The notes beneath the pieces are model-generated. The model was given only the letters and a program-made list of their open reading frames with translations, did no database searches and was not told the DNA's origin. Source: JACVRW01 sp963733885 (GTDB lineage: Bacteria; Actinomycetota; Thermoleophilia; Solirubrobacterales; Thermoleophilaceae). Taken from it: a DNA stretch of 64,000 nucleotides. Position numbers and translations under genes: made by a program. The stretch is from positions 62,001 through 126,000 of the forward strand of contig CAVTES010000007.1 in assembly GCA_963733885.1 (NCBI GenBank). Reading direction: 5' to 3'. Every line of letters starts with the position of its first letter. The stretch's first letter is position 1. This document shows, one piece after another, positions 18,020 through 29,427 of the stretch.

Positions 18020-19716
18020 CGGACCACCGCCCCGGCCCGCGCGGGCAGGGCGACGTGGCCGTCGCCGAGCGTCGCTTCGTGAGTGGCGAGCACGACCTCG
18101 CGCCCGGTCACGGGCACCTCGCGGCGCCGGCCGGCGAAGTTCATGGCCAGCTCGAAGGGACCCCGCCGTACGCGCAGCCAGCGCCGATCCTCGTCATGCG
18201 TGATCTCGGGTTCGACGGCCGGAAGCTGCGGGCGAAGCGCCAGCAGCTCGCGGTACAGCGCCGCGAGCCGGCGGTCCTCGCGCCGGGTGAGCTTGGAGCG
18301 CTCGAATGTCTCGGGTGACTGCGGGTCCGGCACCTCCTCTCCGGCGAACGCCGCGAAGTCGGCGAACTCCTTTCGCCGGCCCTCGCGCGTCGCGCGCGCG
18401 ATTCGCTTGTCGATGTGATCCGTAAAGAACTGGAAGGGGGCGTTCTCGCCCCACTCCTCTCCCATGAACAGGAGCGGGGTGAACGGCGACAGGAGCGTGC
18501 AGAACGCCGCCAGCGGCCGCGCGCGCCGCGGCAGCCGGTCGCCGAAGGCGCGATTGCCCACCTGGTCGTGGTTCTGCGAGCAGACCACGAACTGCTCCGG
18601 TGGCCGGTCACCGGCCGGCGCCCCCACGCGGCGGCGCCGCGCCTCCGACCAGTGCCCGTCGTACACGAAGGGGCGCTCGAACGCGTGAGCCATGTGCTCG
18701 ACCCGGCCGAAGTCGCGGTAGTAGCCCTCCCGCTCGCCCGTGAGCAGCGCGTGGACCGCGTGGTGGAAGTCGTCGGCCCACTGCGCGTCCTGGCCGAGGC
18801 CACCCTCCGCCTCCGGCCGGATCGTGCGCGGGTCGTTGCGGTTGCTCTCGGCGATCACGAGGGCGGCCGGATCCACGGCATGGACGCGATCGGCCAGCTC
18901 GGCCAGCAGGTGGCGCGGGCTGCTGTCGATGATCGCGTGCACGGCGTCCAGCCGGAGCCCGTCCAGGTGGTACTCGCGCACCAGCGATGCGGCGTTCTGC
19001 AGCGCCCATTCGCGCACCCCCTCACAATCCGTGTCGTCGTAGTTGATGGCCTTCCCCCAGCCCGTCTCGTACTTGTCGGTGAAGTACGGGCCGAAGGCCT
19101 TCATCGTCCGGACGCCGGAGGCGCCGAGGTGGTTCAGCACGAGATCCAGGAACACCCCGACCCCCGCGGCGTGGGCCTCGTTCACGAGCCGCCGCAGACC
19201 GTCGGGGCCGCCGTAGGCACGGTGCGGTGCCCTCAGGTACACGCCGTCGTAGCCCCACCCGCGCACGCCGGGGAACTCCGACACCGGCATCAGCTCGATC
19301 GCGTTGACGCCGAGCGCGCGCAGCTCTGGCAGGTGCGGGATGACAGCCTCGAACGTCCCCTCCCGCGTGAACGTGCCCACGTGCAGCTCGTAGAGCACGA
19401 GCTCATCGAGCGGGATCCCGTCCCAGCCGGCGTCCGTCCATTTGAACGCGTCCGGATCGAGCACTCGCGAGGGTCCTCGAAGCCCGCGCGGCTGTGATCG
19501 CGACATCGGGTCGGCGTGACGCCTGCCGTCGAGGACGAAGCGGTAATCGTCACCCGGCTCGGCATCGATCACGCCCTCCCAGATGCCATAGCCCACCGGC
19601 TCGAGGGGGTGTTCGAGGACGGAGACCGCTGTGGGCTTGGGCGCCCACACGCGGAACTCCACCCCGCCGTCCGGGCGGGCCGTCGCCCCCAGGGGGCGCT
19701 CGAACGGGTAGCTCAC
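18016..19716 (-). CDS. treZ: Malto-oligosyltrehalose trehalohydrolase
   Basis: GH13 hydrolase releasing trehalose from maltooligosyl trehalose made by TreY; 566 residues, normal length. N-terminal CBM48-like region (ARPDGGVEFRVWAPKP), catalytic D in DGLRLDAVHAI, E in LVIAESNRND and D in CSQNHDQVGNR. The GTG at 19716 overlaps the glgB stop (GTGA); the longer frame upstream is antisense-like shadow inside glgB. Immediately followed by glgX and treY. Confidence 0.96.
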   Translation of the reverse strand: MSYPFERPLGATARPDGGVEFRVWAPKPTAVSVLEHPLEPVGYGIWEGVIDAEPGDDYRFVLDGRRHADPMSRSQPRGLRGPSRVLDPDAFKWTDAGWDGIPLDELVLYELHVGTFTREGTFEAVIPHLPELRALGVNAIELMPVSEFPGVRGWGYDGVYLRAPHRAYGGPDGLRRLVNEAHAAGVGVFLDLVLNHLGASGVRTMKAFGPYFTDKYETGWGKAINYDDTDCEGVREWALQNAASLVREYHLDGLRLDAVHAIIDSSPRHLLAELADRVHAVDPAALVIAESNRNDPRTIRPEAEGGLGQDAQWADDFHHAVHALLTGEREGYYRDFGRVEHMAHAFERPFVYDGHWSEARRRRVGAPAGDRPPEQFVVCSQNHDQVGNRAFGDRLPRRARPLAAFCTLLSPFTPLLFMGEEWGENAPFQFFTDHIDKRIARATREGRRKEFADFAAFAGEEVPDPQSPETFERSKLTRREDRRLAALYRELLALRPQLPAVEPEITHDEDRRWLRVRRGPFELAMNFAGRRREVPVTGREVVLATHEATLGDGHVALPARAGAVVR

Positions 19717-21881
19717 TCTGGAACCAGCCAGATGACGCCGAGCGGCGGCAGCGTGACCTCGGCCGAGAACGGCTGCTCGTGCCAGCCGACCGGCTCCGCC
19801 TCGATGCCGCCGAGGTTCCCCGTGTCGGTGCCGCCATAGAAGCTCGAGTCGGTGTTCATCACCTCGCGCCAGCGGCCCGAGCGCGGAAGCCCGAGCCGGT
19901 AGTCCGGGCGCGGCACCGGCGCCAGGTTCGCGACACACACGAGCACACGCTCGCCGTCCTTGGACGCGCGAGCGAAGGCGATCACGTTTTTGGCCGCGTC
20001 GTTCGCCTCGAGCCACCAGAAGCCGCCGGGGTCGAAGTCCCGCTCGTACAGGGCAGGCTCGGAGCGCATCACCCGGTTGAGGTCGCGCACCACCGCCTGC
20101 ACGCCGGCGTTTCCGGCGTCCTCGAGCAGATGCCAGTCCAGCGAGCGCTCGTGGCTCCACTCCGCCTCCTGTGCGAGCTCTCCGCCCATGAACAGCAGCT
20201 TCTTCCCGGGGTGCGCCCACATGTACGCGTACAACGAACGCAGGTTCGCGAGCTTCTGCCAGCGGTCGCCGGCCATCTTTCCGTAGAGCGAGCCCTTGCC
20301 GTGCACCACCTCGTCGTGTGAGAGCGGCAGCACGAAGTTCTCCGTGAACGCGTACATGAGGCTGAAGGTGAGCTGGTGGTGGTGGAAGCGGCGGTGCACC
20401 GGATCCCGCTCGAAGTAGTCGAGCGTGTCGTGCATCCAGCCCATGTTCCACTTGAAGCCGAAGCCGAGCCCGCCCAGGTAGGTCGGCCGCGACACCCCCG
20501 GCCACGCGGTGGACTCCTCGGCCGCCGACACGATGCCCGGCTCGCGGCGGTGGATCACCTCGTTCAGCTCCTTGAGGAAGCTCACCGCGTCGAGGTCCTC
20601 GTTGCCGCCGTACTCGTTCGGCACCCAGGCGCCCTCCGCCCGCGAGTAGTCGAGGTAGAGCATCGAGGCCACCGCGTCCACGCGCAGGCCGTCGGTGTGG
20701 TACTCGCGCGGCCAGAACAGCGCGCTCGCGAGCAGGAAGTTGCGCACCTCGTTGCGGCCGTAGTTGAAGATCAGCGTGCCCCATTCGGGATGGGCGCCGC
20801 GGCGGGGGTCCTCGTGCTCGTACAGGGCCGAACCGTCGAAGCGGGCGAGCGCCCAGTCGTCGCGCGGGAAGTGCGCCGGCACCCAGTCGAGGATCACGCC
20901 GATGCCCGCCTGGTGGAGGCGGTCCACGAACGCGCGGAAGTCGTCCGGGGACCCGTAGCGGGCGGTCGGGGCGAAGTAGCCGGAGACCTGGTAGCCCCAC
21001 GAGCCCGAGAAGGGATGCTCCATCACCGGCAGCAGCTCCACGTGGGTGAAGCCCATGTCCGTGACGTAGGCGGCCAGCTCCTCGCCCAGCTCCGCGTAGG
21101 AGAGCGAGCGGTTGCCCTCGAGCGGGTTGAGCCGCCACGAGCCCAGGTGCACCTCGTAGATCGACACGGGCTCCTCGTACGGGCTCGAGGCGCGTCGACG
21201 CTCGATCCAGTCGTCGTCGCCCCAGGTGTGCCGCGGGCGGTGCACCACGGAGTCCGTGCGCGGCGGGTGCTGGGTGGCGAAGGCGAACGGGTCGGCCTTC
21301 ATCCGGATCTCGCCGGCCTGAGTGAGGATCTCGTACTTGTAGGCGGCGCCCTCCCCGACCCCCGGCAGGAAGATCTCCCAGATTCCAGAGGCGCCCAGCG
21401 AGCGCATGGGGTGAAGCCGCCCGTCCCAGCTGTTGAAGTCCCCCACCACGCTGACGGCCTTCGCCGACGGCGCCCAGACGGCAAACGACGTGCCGTTCAC
21501 GCCCTCCAGCTCGCGCACGTGGGCACCGAGGCGCTCGTAGATCTCCTCGTGGCGGCCCTCCCCGGCGAGGTGCACGTCGAGCTCGCCCACGGTGGGGGGG
21601 AATGAGTACGGATCCAGGAGCGTGAACGTGTTCCCGTCCGGATACGAGACCTCGAGCTCGTAGCGGAGGGGAAGCTTGGCACCGTCCACCCGCCCCTCGA
21701 ACACACCCGCGGGGTGGCTCAGCTCGAGCTGGACGGGCTCGCCGCCATCGACCCGTGCCACGACCCTCTCCGCGGCCGGCCGAAACGCACGCACCACTAC
21801 GCCGCCGTTCGCCGGGTGTGCGCCGAGCACCTTGTGAGGATCGGGATGCTCTCGGCGGGCGATGAGGTCGAGTTCGTTCAC
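19713..21881 (-). CDS. glgB: 1,4-alpha-glucan branching enzyme
   Basis: GH13 branching enzyme forming alpha-1,6 linkages in glycogen, 722 residues. Two N-terminal beta-sandwich modules (about 1-100 and 110-210, the second starting with TSFAVWAPSAKAVSVVGDFN) precede the barrel. Catalytic residues are in DGLRVDAVASM, SAAEEST and LPLSHDEVVHGKGS. The GTG at 21881 (VNELDLIARREHPDPH) overlaps the maltokinase stop by 4 nt and gives the family N-terminus. In the GlgE route it branches the chains that GlgE extends. Confidence 0.97.
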   Translation of the reverse strand: MNELDLIARREHPDPHKVLGAHPANGGVVVRAFRPAAERVVARVDGGEPVQLELSHPAGVFEGRVDGAKLPLRYELEVSYPDGNTFTLLDPYSFPPTVGELDVHLAGEGRHEEIYERLGAHVRELEGVNGTSFAVWAPSAKAVSVVGDFNSWDGRLHPMRSLGASGIWEIFLPGVGEGAAYKYEILTQAGEIRMKADPFAFATQHPPRTDSVVHRPRHTWGDDDWIERRRASSPYEEPVSIYEVHLGSWRLNPLEGNRSLSYAELGEELAAYVTDMGFTHVELLPVMEHPFSGSWGYQVSGYFAPTARYGSPDDFRAFVDRLHQAGIGVILDWVPAHFPRDDWALARFDGSALYEHEDPRRGAHPEWGTLIFNYGRNEVRNFLLASALFWPREYHTDGLRVDAVASMLYLDYSRAEGAWVPNEYGGNEDLDAVSFLKELNEVIHRREPGIVSAAEESTAWPGVSRPTYLGGLGFGFKWNMGWMHDTLDYFERDPVHRRFHHHQLTFSLMYAFTENFVLPLSHDEVVHGKGSLYGKMAGDRWQKLANLRSLYAYMWAHPGKKLLFMGGELAQEAEWSHERSLDWHLLEDAGNAGVQAVVRDLNRVMRSEPALYERDFDPGGFWWLEANDAAKNVIAFARASKDGERVLVCVANLAPVPRPDYRLGLPRSGRWREVMNTDSSFYGGTDTGNLGGIEAEPVGWHEQPFSAEVTLPPLGVIWLVPE

Positions 21882-23279
21882 CTCGCCGGCACCTCCAGCA
21901 ACCGCAGGATGCCCGCCACTGGGATACGCACCCAGTCCGGGCGGTTGTTCAGCTCGTAGCGCAGCTCGTAGACCGCCTTCTCGAGCTCGAAGACGGACAG
22001 CAGGTGATCCACTCCGTGGCGGCTCGCCGGCAGCAGCGAGGGGTCGGCGGCCTCGAGGTACGCGTCGAGGAACTCCTCGCGCGCCCGGTCCTCCCAGTCC
22101 TCCGGCGCCACCACGCCTCGCAGGATCTCCGAGGCGGAAGCGGCGTACGCGAAGGAGCGCATCATGCCCGCCACGTCGCGCAGCGGTGAGCGTTTGCGGC
22201 GCCGCTCCGTGAGTGCCCGGGCAGGCTCGCCCTCGAAGTCGAGCACCACCCATCCGCGCTGCGCGAGGATCGTCTGGCCCAGGTGGTAGTCGCCGTGGGT
22301 GCGGATCACCTTGCCCGCCGAGCCAACGTGCGTGAGGAGGCGCAGCTGCTCGCGCACCTCCTCGCCGCGCCCGGCGATCGGCTCCACCGACTCCTCCTCC
22401 GGCAGCTCCAGGAAGATACGCTCGATCTCCTCGTCGATCGTCGCGGTGAGAAGGCCGAGCGACTCCGAGCTCGGCTCCTCCGGGGCAAAGGCGGGGTTTG
22501 AGGCGTCCGAGCCCAGCGCGGTGTGCATGCGGCCGGTCACGTCTCCGAGCGCGCGCACGCGCTCCAGGAACGCCTCCGGGGCGGTGCCGAGCTCCTCGAG
22601 GGCCAGCTCCCAGCCATCGCGCGCGCCGGGCAGGAACTCCTGCATCACGCCCAGCGTCGCCTCCATCAGACGGCCGGTGTACTCGTACCACCCGGCCAGC
22701 GCCGGCACGCTCTCGAAGCCGCGGTGGGTGAGGAAGCGGAGCAGCTCCAGCTCGGGGTTGATGCCCGCCTCCACGCGGCGGTAGAGCTTCAGCGCCAGCG
22801 CCTCGTCGAACACCAGCGAGCTGTTCGACTGCTCGGCCCCCATCGGCCGTACCACGGCGCTCGGCCCCGGGTCGCGCGTGCCCTCCACCCAGTGGAACGC
22901 GCTGACGGCCTGCTCCGACTCGAGCCGCGCGTTCCCCCGCATCAGCTCCAGCAGGGCGAGGCCCTGCTCCGGGTCGGCCAGCGCGTCGTAGAAGGTGAGC
23001 CCGCCGGCCTCGGCCACCACGGACTCGCCGAAGCCCTCATCGGCCGGCCGGACGGCCAGGGGCACCTGGTAGACCTCGTGCGTGCCGGGCGCGAACCGCG
23101 CCTCGACCATCACCGAGGCGAGCAGCTGCGGATCGAAGCGCAGCGGCACCACGTCCAGCACGCCGAGGTGGACCACCTCGCGCGCCTTCGAGCCGAACCA
23201 GCGCTGGGCAACGACCCACTCCTCGAGCGCCTGCGGGTCCAGGTGCGGCAGCTCGCCGCGAACGAGCGCGTCGCGCGCG

Positions 23280-23290
<11 letters not shown>
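21878..23290 (-). CDS. mak: Maltokinase (Mak/Pep2-like)
   Basis: ATP-dependent kinase making maltose 1-phosphate, the donor for GlgE. 470 residues with an aminoglycoside-phosphotransferase-like fold: catalytic loop HGDYHLGQ and metal motif LDFEGEP. The N-terminal cap contains VAQRWFGSK, typical of this family. Encoded between treS and glgB as a separate protein, overlapping treS by 11 nt; in many bacteria the two are fused. Alternative: a trehalose synthase-associated kinase-like domain without activity, but the catalytic residues are present. Confidence 0.93.
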
Positions 23291-25015
<1,725 letters not shown>

Positions 25016-25019
<4 letters not shown>

Positions 25020-27118
25020 GCGGCCACCCGCATCAGGTGCGCCATCCGCTCGCCGGGCCCGAGCCGCACGTAGTTGCGGCCCAGGCGCCAGTCGTACCGC
25101 CCGCCGTCGAGCAGGTCCTCCACCTGGAAGGCGGGCGGCAGGCCCAGCCAAGCGGGCACCACGGCCACGCCCTCCTGGGGGCGGTGCGGGTCGAGGCTGA
25201 CCACGGCGATGATCGTGTTATCGCCCCAGCGCTTGTGATAGGCGATCAGGCCGTCGTTCTCCGTGTCGAGGAAGGCGATGTTCGACAGGTGCTGGAGCGC
25301 CTCGTTCTCGCGCCGGATCCGGTTGATCTTGGCGATCTCGGGCAGCAGCGGCCCGTCGAGCTCGCGTCGCTTGGCCTCGTACTTCTCCGAGTCGAGGTAC
25401 TCCTCGCTGCCCTCCCTGACCGGCACGTTCTCGAAGTGCTCGTAGCCCGAGTAGACGCCGTAGGTGGGCGACAGGGTGGCGGCCAGCACCAGGCGAGTCT
25501 CGAAGGCCGGCGGCCCGCCGTGCACGAGGTACTCGTTGAGGATGTCCGGGGTGTTGGCGAAGAAGTTCGGCCGGCAGTACTCCTGCATGCCCGAGTAGGC
25601 CAGCTCGTGCATGTACTCGGTCAGCTCGAGGCGCGAGTTCTTCCAGGTGAAGTAGGTGTAGGACTGGCTGAAGCCGGCCTTCGCGAGCGCCCTCAGCTTG
25701 ACGCGGCGGGTGAAGGCCTCGGACAGGAAGATCACGTCGGGGTACTCCGCCCGCACCTCTCCGATCAGCCATTCCCAGAACGGCAGCGGCTTCGTGTGCG
25801 GGTTGTCCACGCGGAAGATGCGCACGCCGCGCTCGACCCAGGTCATCAGCACGTCCCTCAGCGCGTCCCACAGCCCGCGCCAGTCCTCCGAGTCCCAATT
25901 GACGTTGAATATGTCCTGGTATCGCTTGGGCGGGTTCTCCGCGTACTTGAGCGTGCCGTCGGGGCGGCGGTTGAACCACTCCGGGTGCTCCTTCAGCCAG
26001 GGGTGGTCGGCGGAGCACTGGATGGCGAAGTCGAGCGCGATCTCGAGCTCGTGCCCGCGGGCCTCCTCGACCAGCTTTTCGAACTCCTCGACGGTGCCGA
26101 GCTCGGGGTGGATGGCGTCGTGGCCGCCCTCCGCGCCCCCGATGGCCCACGGAGAGCCGGGGTCGCCTGGCTTTGCCTCGAGCGAGTTGTTCCGGCCCTT
26201 GCGGGCGGTCACGCCGATCGGGTGGATCGGCGGCAGGTAGAGGACGTCGAAGCCCAGCTCCGCGAGCTTCGGCAGGCGCTTTCGGACGCCCTCGATGCCG
26301 CCGAACGAGCGCGGAAAGAGCTCGTACCAGGCGCCGAAGCGGGCGCGCACCCGCTCCACCTCGAGCGGGAGGCTGCGCTCGAGGCGGGTGGAGTCGTGGC
26401 GGTCCGGGTGTCGCTCCACGGCCGCGAGCAGCTCTGGGCCGAGGGCGGCGTCGTGCTTCGCCTCGTCGGGGGCACTCGGGTCGGCGAGGGTGACGAGAAC
26501 GTGCTCTACGAGGCGGCGGTCGCCGTCGGACTCGCCGTCCTTCATTCGGTCGAGCGCCTCCTCGAGCAGGACCGCTCCCTCGGAGAGCTCGCCGCGCAGG
26601 TCGTGCTGGCCGCTCTCGAGCTTGCGGCGGAGCTCGTCGCGCCACGTGGCGAACAGGTCCGACCAGGCCTCGACGGTGAACTCCCAGCGGCCGACGCGGT
26701 CCACCTCGAACGAGCCGGCCCAGCGGTCGCCGTCCACCTCGCGGTCGATCCAGCGCATGGGCACCTCGCCCCACTCCTCGTCGTCGGGGCCGCGGTGGCT
26801 GACGATCGCCCGCAGGATCTCGTGGCCGTCGCGGAACACGTCCGCGGACACCTCGACCCACTCGCCCACGGTGCGCTTGGCCGGGAAGCGCCCGCACTCG
26901 ATCATCGGCGCCGGGTTCAGGATCTGGATGCGGGGCGGCGCGGTGCGGTCGTGAGGCCGCGGGAGGACCGACCAGCCCTCGCCGGGCTCCTCGACCGGGT
27001 GCTCGGGCGCGACCTCGGACTGGATGCGGTCGCCGGCCTCCGCCGGCGGCGTGGCGTCGGTCGCTTCGGAGGGGGCCCCGGGGCCGCTCGTGTATTGGCT
27101 TCGCGTCGATCGGGGCAT
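25016..27118 (-). CDS. glgE: Alpha-1,4-glucan:maltose-1-phosphate maltosyltransferase
   Basis: GH13_3 transferase adding maltose units from maltose 1-phosphate to glucan ends, 700 residues. The GlgE signature FRVDNPHTKP carries the nucleophile Asp, and FLSEAFTR carries the acid/base Glu. An N-terminal domain with GRFPAKRTVGEWVEV precedes the barrel. The first 60 or so residues are proline/acid rich and unconserved in appearance. The ATG at 27118 is the longest option, but it overlaps the possible ATG of divergent malQ; the next internal Met, at residue 72 (26905), sits just before the conserved core, so the start is open. First gene of the operon. Confidence 0.96.
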
Positions 27119-27140
27119 GCAGTGCGGTAATCCCCAGGAG

Positions 27141-28415
27141 ATGGATCCGTCAACCCGCTCTTCTACCGCAGGACCGGCGCTGCTGCGCTCCAGCGGCGTG
27201 CAGCTGCACCCGACCTCGCTCCCGGGCGGCCGCCTCGGCGACGAGGCGTACCGGTTCGTGGACTGGCTCGCGGCGGCGGGTCAGACGTGGTGGCAGATGC
27301 TCCCGCTGGGCCCTCCGGGCGAGGGCGGCTCGCCGTACAAGTCGCCGTCGGCCTTCGCCGCCTCGCCCGAGCTTCTGGCAGACCCCCACGCACCGGTCAG
27401 CGAGGGCGAAGTCGCCGCCTTCCGCGAGCGCGAGCGCTTCTGGATAGGCGACTGGGAGCGCTTCGCCCGCGATCACGCGGTCGCCCACCAGGTCCGCTTC
27501 GACCGCGAGTGGGGCGCGCTGCGCCTCTACGCGGAGGAGCGCGGGGTGCGGCTGATCGGCGACATGCCGATCTACGTGGCGCCCGGGAGCGCCGACCACC
27601 AGGCCCACCCAGAGCTGTTCCAGGAGGACCTGGTGGCCGGGGCGCCGCCGGACAAGTTCACGGACCTCGGCCAGCTGTGGGGCAACCCGCTCTACGACTG
27701 GCCGGCGCTTCGGCGGCGCCGCTACCGCTGGTGGATCGAGCGGCTGCGGCGCGCGAGCGAGCTCTACGACCTCTGCCGGATCGACCACTTCCGCGCCTTC
27801 GTCGCCTACTGGGCGGTGCCTCGCGGCGCCGCCGACGCGCGGGCCGGATTCTGGCGCCGCGGCCCCGGCCGGGCCCCGTTCGATGCGGCCCGGCGGCGGC
27901 TGGGCGAGCTGCCGCTGATCGCGGAGAACCTCGGCATCGTCACCGACGCCGTGGAACGGCTGCGCCGCGAACTCGGCCTGCCGGGCATGGCGGTCATCCA
28001 GTTCGCGTTCGACCCCGACGAGCCCGACAACCCCCACCGCCTGCACAACCACTCGGTGGACAACGTCGTCTATACGGGGACGCACGACCACGACACGATC
28101 CGCGGCTGGTGGGAGTCGCTCGACGGCGACTCCCGCCGCGAGGTGGAGGCCGCGCTGGTGCGCGCCGGGATCGAGGACGACGAGCCGTGGTGGGCGCTGA
28201 TCCGGCTCGCCTTCGCGTCGCCCGGCGTGCTGGCGATGGTGCAGATGCAGGACGTACTCGGCCTGGGCGGCGAGGCTCGCATGAACGTGCCCGGGCTGGT
28301 GGATGAGCGCAACTGGAGCTGGCGGCTCGAGCCGGACGCACTCACGCCGGAGCTGGCCGCGCGGCTGCGCGAGGCCACCGCAGAGGCGAGCCGGCTGCCC
28401 GCCGGGTCAGACTGA
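27141..28415 (+). CDS. malQ: 4-alpha-glucanotransferase (amylomaltase)
   Basis: GH77 disproportionating enzyme that transfers glucan segments between malto-oligosaccharides. Motifs: SGVQLHPTSLPG at the N-terminus, the nucleophile in CRIDHFRAFVAYW, the acid/base in LIAENLG and TGTHDHDT. From the ATG at 27141 it has 424 residues, shorter than typical (about 500); an earlier in-frame ATG at 27117 would overlap the glgE start codon. Divergent from the glgE operon, so both promoters must lie within the other gene's 5' region or between later start codons. Confidence 0.92.
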   Translation: MDPSTRSSTAGPALLRSSGVQLHPTSLPGGRLGDEAYRFVDWLAAAGQTWWQMLPLGPPGEGGSPYKSPSAFAASPELLADPHAPVSEGEVAAFRERERFWIGDWERFARDHAVAHQVRFDREWGALRLYAEERGVRLIGDMPIYVAPGSADHQAHPELFQEDLVAGAPPDKFTDLGQLWGNPLYDWPALRRRRYRWWIERLRRASELYDLCRIDHFRAFVAYWAVPRGAADARAGFWRRGPGRAPFDAARRRLGELPLIAENLGIVTDAVERLRRELGLPGMAVIQFAFDPDEPDNPHRLHNHSVDNVVYTGTHDHDTIRGWWESLDGDSRREVEAALVRAGIEDDEPWWALIRLAFASPGVLAMVQMQDVLGLGGEARMNVPGLVDERNWSWRLEPDALTPELAARLREATAEASRLPAGSD

Positions 28416-28459
28416 GGCGCGGTGGCTTCCGAACCGGCCGCCTCGGGCATAGGTCGGTC

Positions 28460-29335
28460 ATGGAGCTGATCCGGCCGAGCGTAATCGTCGCCCTGCTCAC
28501 GCCATTCGATGAGAACGGAGACCTGGACGAGGCGGCGCTGGGCGCGCACGTGGACTACCTCGTCGCCGCGGGCGTCGACGCGCTGATGCCGTGCGGCACC
28601 ACCGGCGAGGGCGCGCTTCTCGCCGACGTCGAGGTAGCGGAAACGGTGCGCGCGACCTGTGCTGGCGCCGGTGGACGGGTGCCCATCCTCGCCCACGTGG
28701 GGCGCCCCGGCACCGCGCCGACGCTGGCGCTGGCGCGGCAGGCGGTGGAGGACGGCGCTGACGCCGTGTCCGCGGTGGTGCCCTACTACTACCCGGCCGA
28801 CGGCGACCAGATCCGCGCCCACTACGCCGCGCTCGTCGAGGGGCTCGAGGGCACGCCCGTGTACGGCTACACGATCCCGGAGCGCACCCGCAACGAGCTC
28901 GATCCGGCCCTGCTCGGTGCCCTGATCGCGGACGGGCTCGCGGGCCTCAAGGACTCGACGAAGTCGATCGAGCTGCACCGCGAGTATGCCGCCGCGGTGA
29001 GCGAAGCAGGCGGCGGCTTCGACCTCTTCATGGGCAGCGCGTCGCTGGTGCTCGAGGCCATCAGGGCCGGGGCGGCCGGGGCCGTACTGGCCGTCGCCAA
29101 CGTCTGGCCCGAGCTGTGCGTGGAGCTCGCAACCGCGCAGCGTGAGGGTCGGGAGGACGACGCCGCGCGGCTGCAACAGGAGTTGACCGCCGTCCAGACC
29201 GTGGTGCATGGGGATGGCACGATCCCCGGACTGAAGCGTCGCACGCGCGAGCGCCTGCGCGAGCACGGGGTCAGCTACGGGACGGAGCTCCGAGCGCCGC
29301 TTGGAGACGCCGGCCGGGCCGTCGCCCGGCGCTGA
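28460..29335 (+). CDS. Dihydrodipicolinate synthase/N-acetylneuraminate lyase family protein
   Basis: Class I aldolase TIM barrel of 291 residues. The pyruvate-carboxylate loop is GTTGEG (46-51), tyrosines fall at Y111 and Y135/Y137, and the Schiff-base lysine is K164 in GLKDST. Members include DapA and sugar-acid aldolases. The divergence from typical DapA and the isolated context, next to malQ and not to lysine genes, leave the substrate unknown. Starts at ATG 28460, 44 bp after malQ on the same strand, so co-transcription with malQ is possible. Confidence 0.85.
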   Translation: MELIRPSVIVALLTPFDENGDLDEAALGAHVDYLVAAGVDALMPCGTTGEGALLADVEVAETVRATCAGAGGRVPILAHVGRPGTAPTLALARQAVEDGADAVSAVVPYYYPADGDQIRAHYAALVEGLEGTPVYGYTIPERTRNELDPALLGALIADGLAGLKDSTKSIELHREYAAAVSEAGGGFDLFMGSASLVLEAIRAGAAGAVLAVANVWPELCVELATAQREGREDDAARLQQELTAVQTVVHGDGTIPGLKRRTRERLREHGVSYGTELRAPLGDAGRAVARR

Positions 29336-29386
29336 GCAGCATCTCGAGGGCGTGCCGTTCCGCCCGCCGGGGCCGCCCAGCGCGGC

Positions 29387-29420
29387 GCGGCGGCTGGCGG
29401 CCCGGACCGCCAGCCGCCGC
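29387..29420. terminator. Bidirectional hairpin terminator candidate
   Basis: Perfect 14-bp stem (29387-29400 with 29407-29420) with the 6-nt loop CCCGGA, in the 92-bp gap between the convergent DapA-family and FAD-oxidase genes. Very stable, but without a T tract on either strand, as is common in high-GC actinobacteria. Confidence 0.65.
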
Positions 29421-29427
29421 ACGTGAG

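Noticed and set aside
16460..18082. 540-codon plus frame antisense to glgX
   Set aside because: Shadow of glgX in GC-rich DNA.
27116..27119. GCATGC as a shared double start of glgE and malQ
   Set aside because: No ribosome site on either side and no space for promoters; retained only as an annotation problem.
27093..27131. TTGGCT and GGTAAT as a malQ promoter
   Set aside because: The spacing of about 25 nt is too long for a sigma-70 promoter.
29336..29427. tRNA gene in the gap after the DapA-family gene
   Set aside because: The structure is a single long hairpin; no acceptor stem, D-loop or T-loop pattern.
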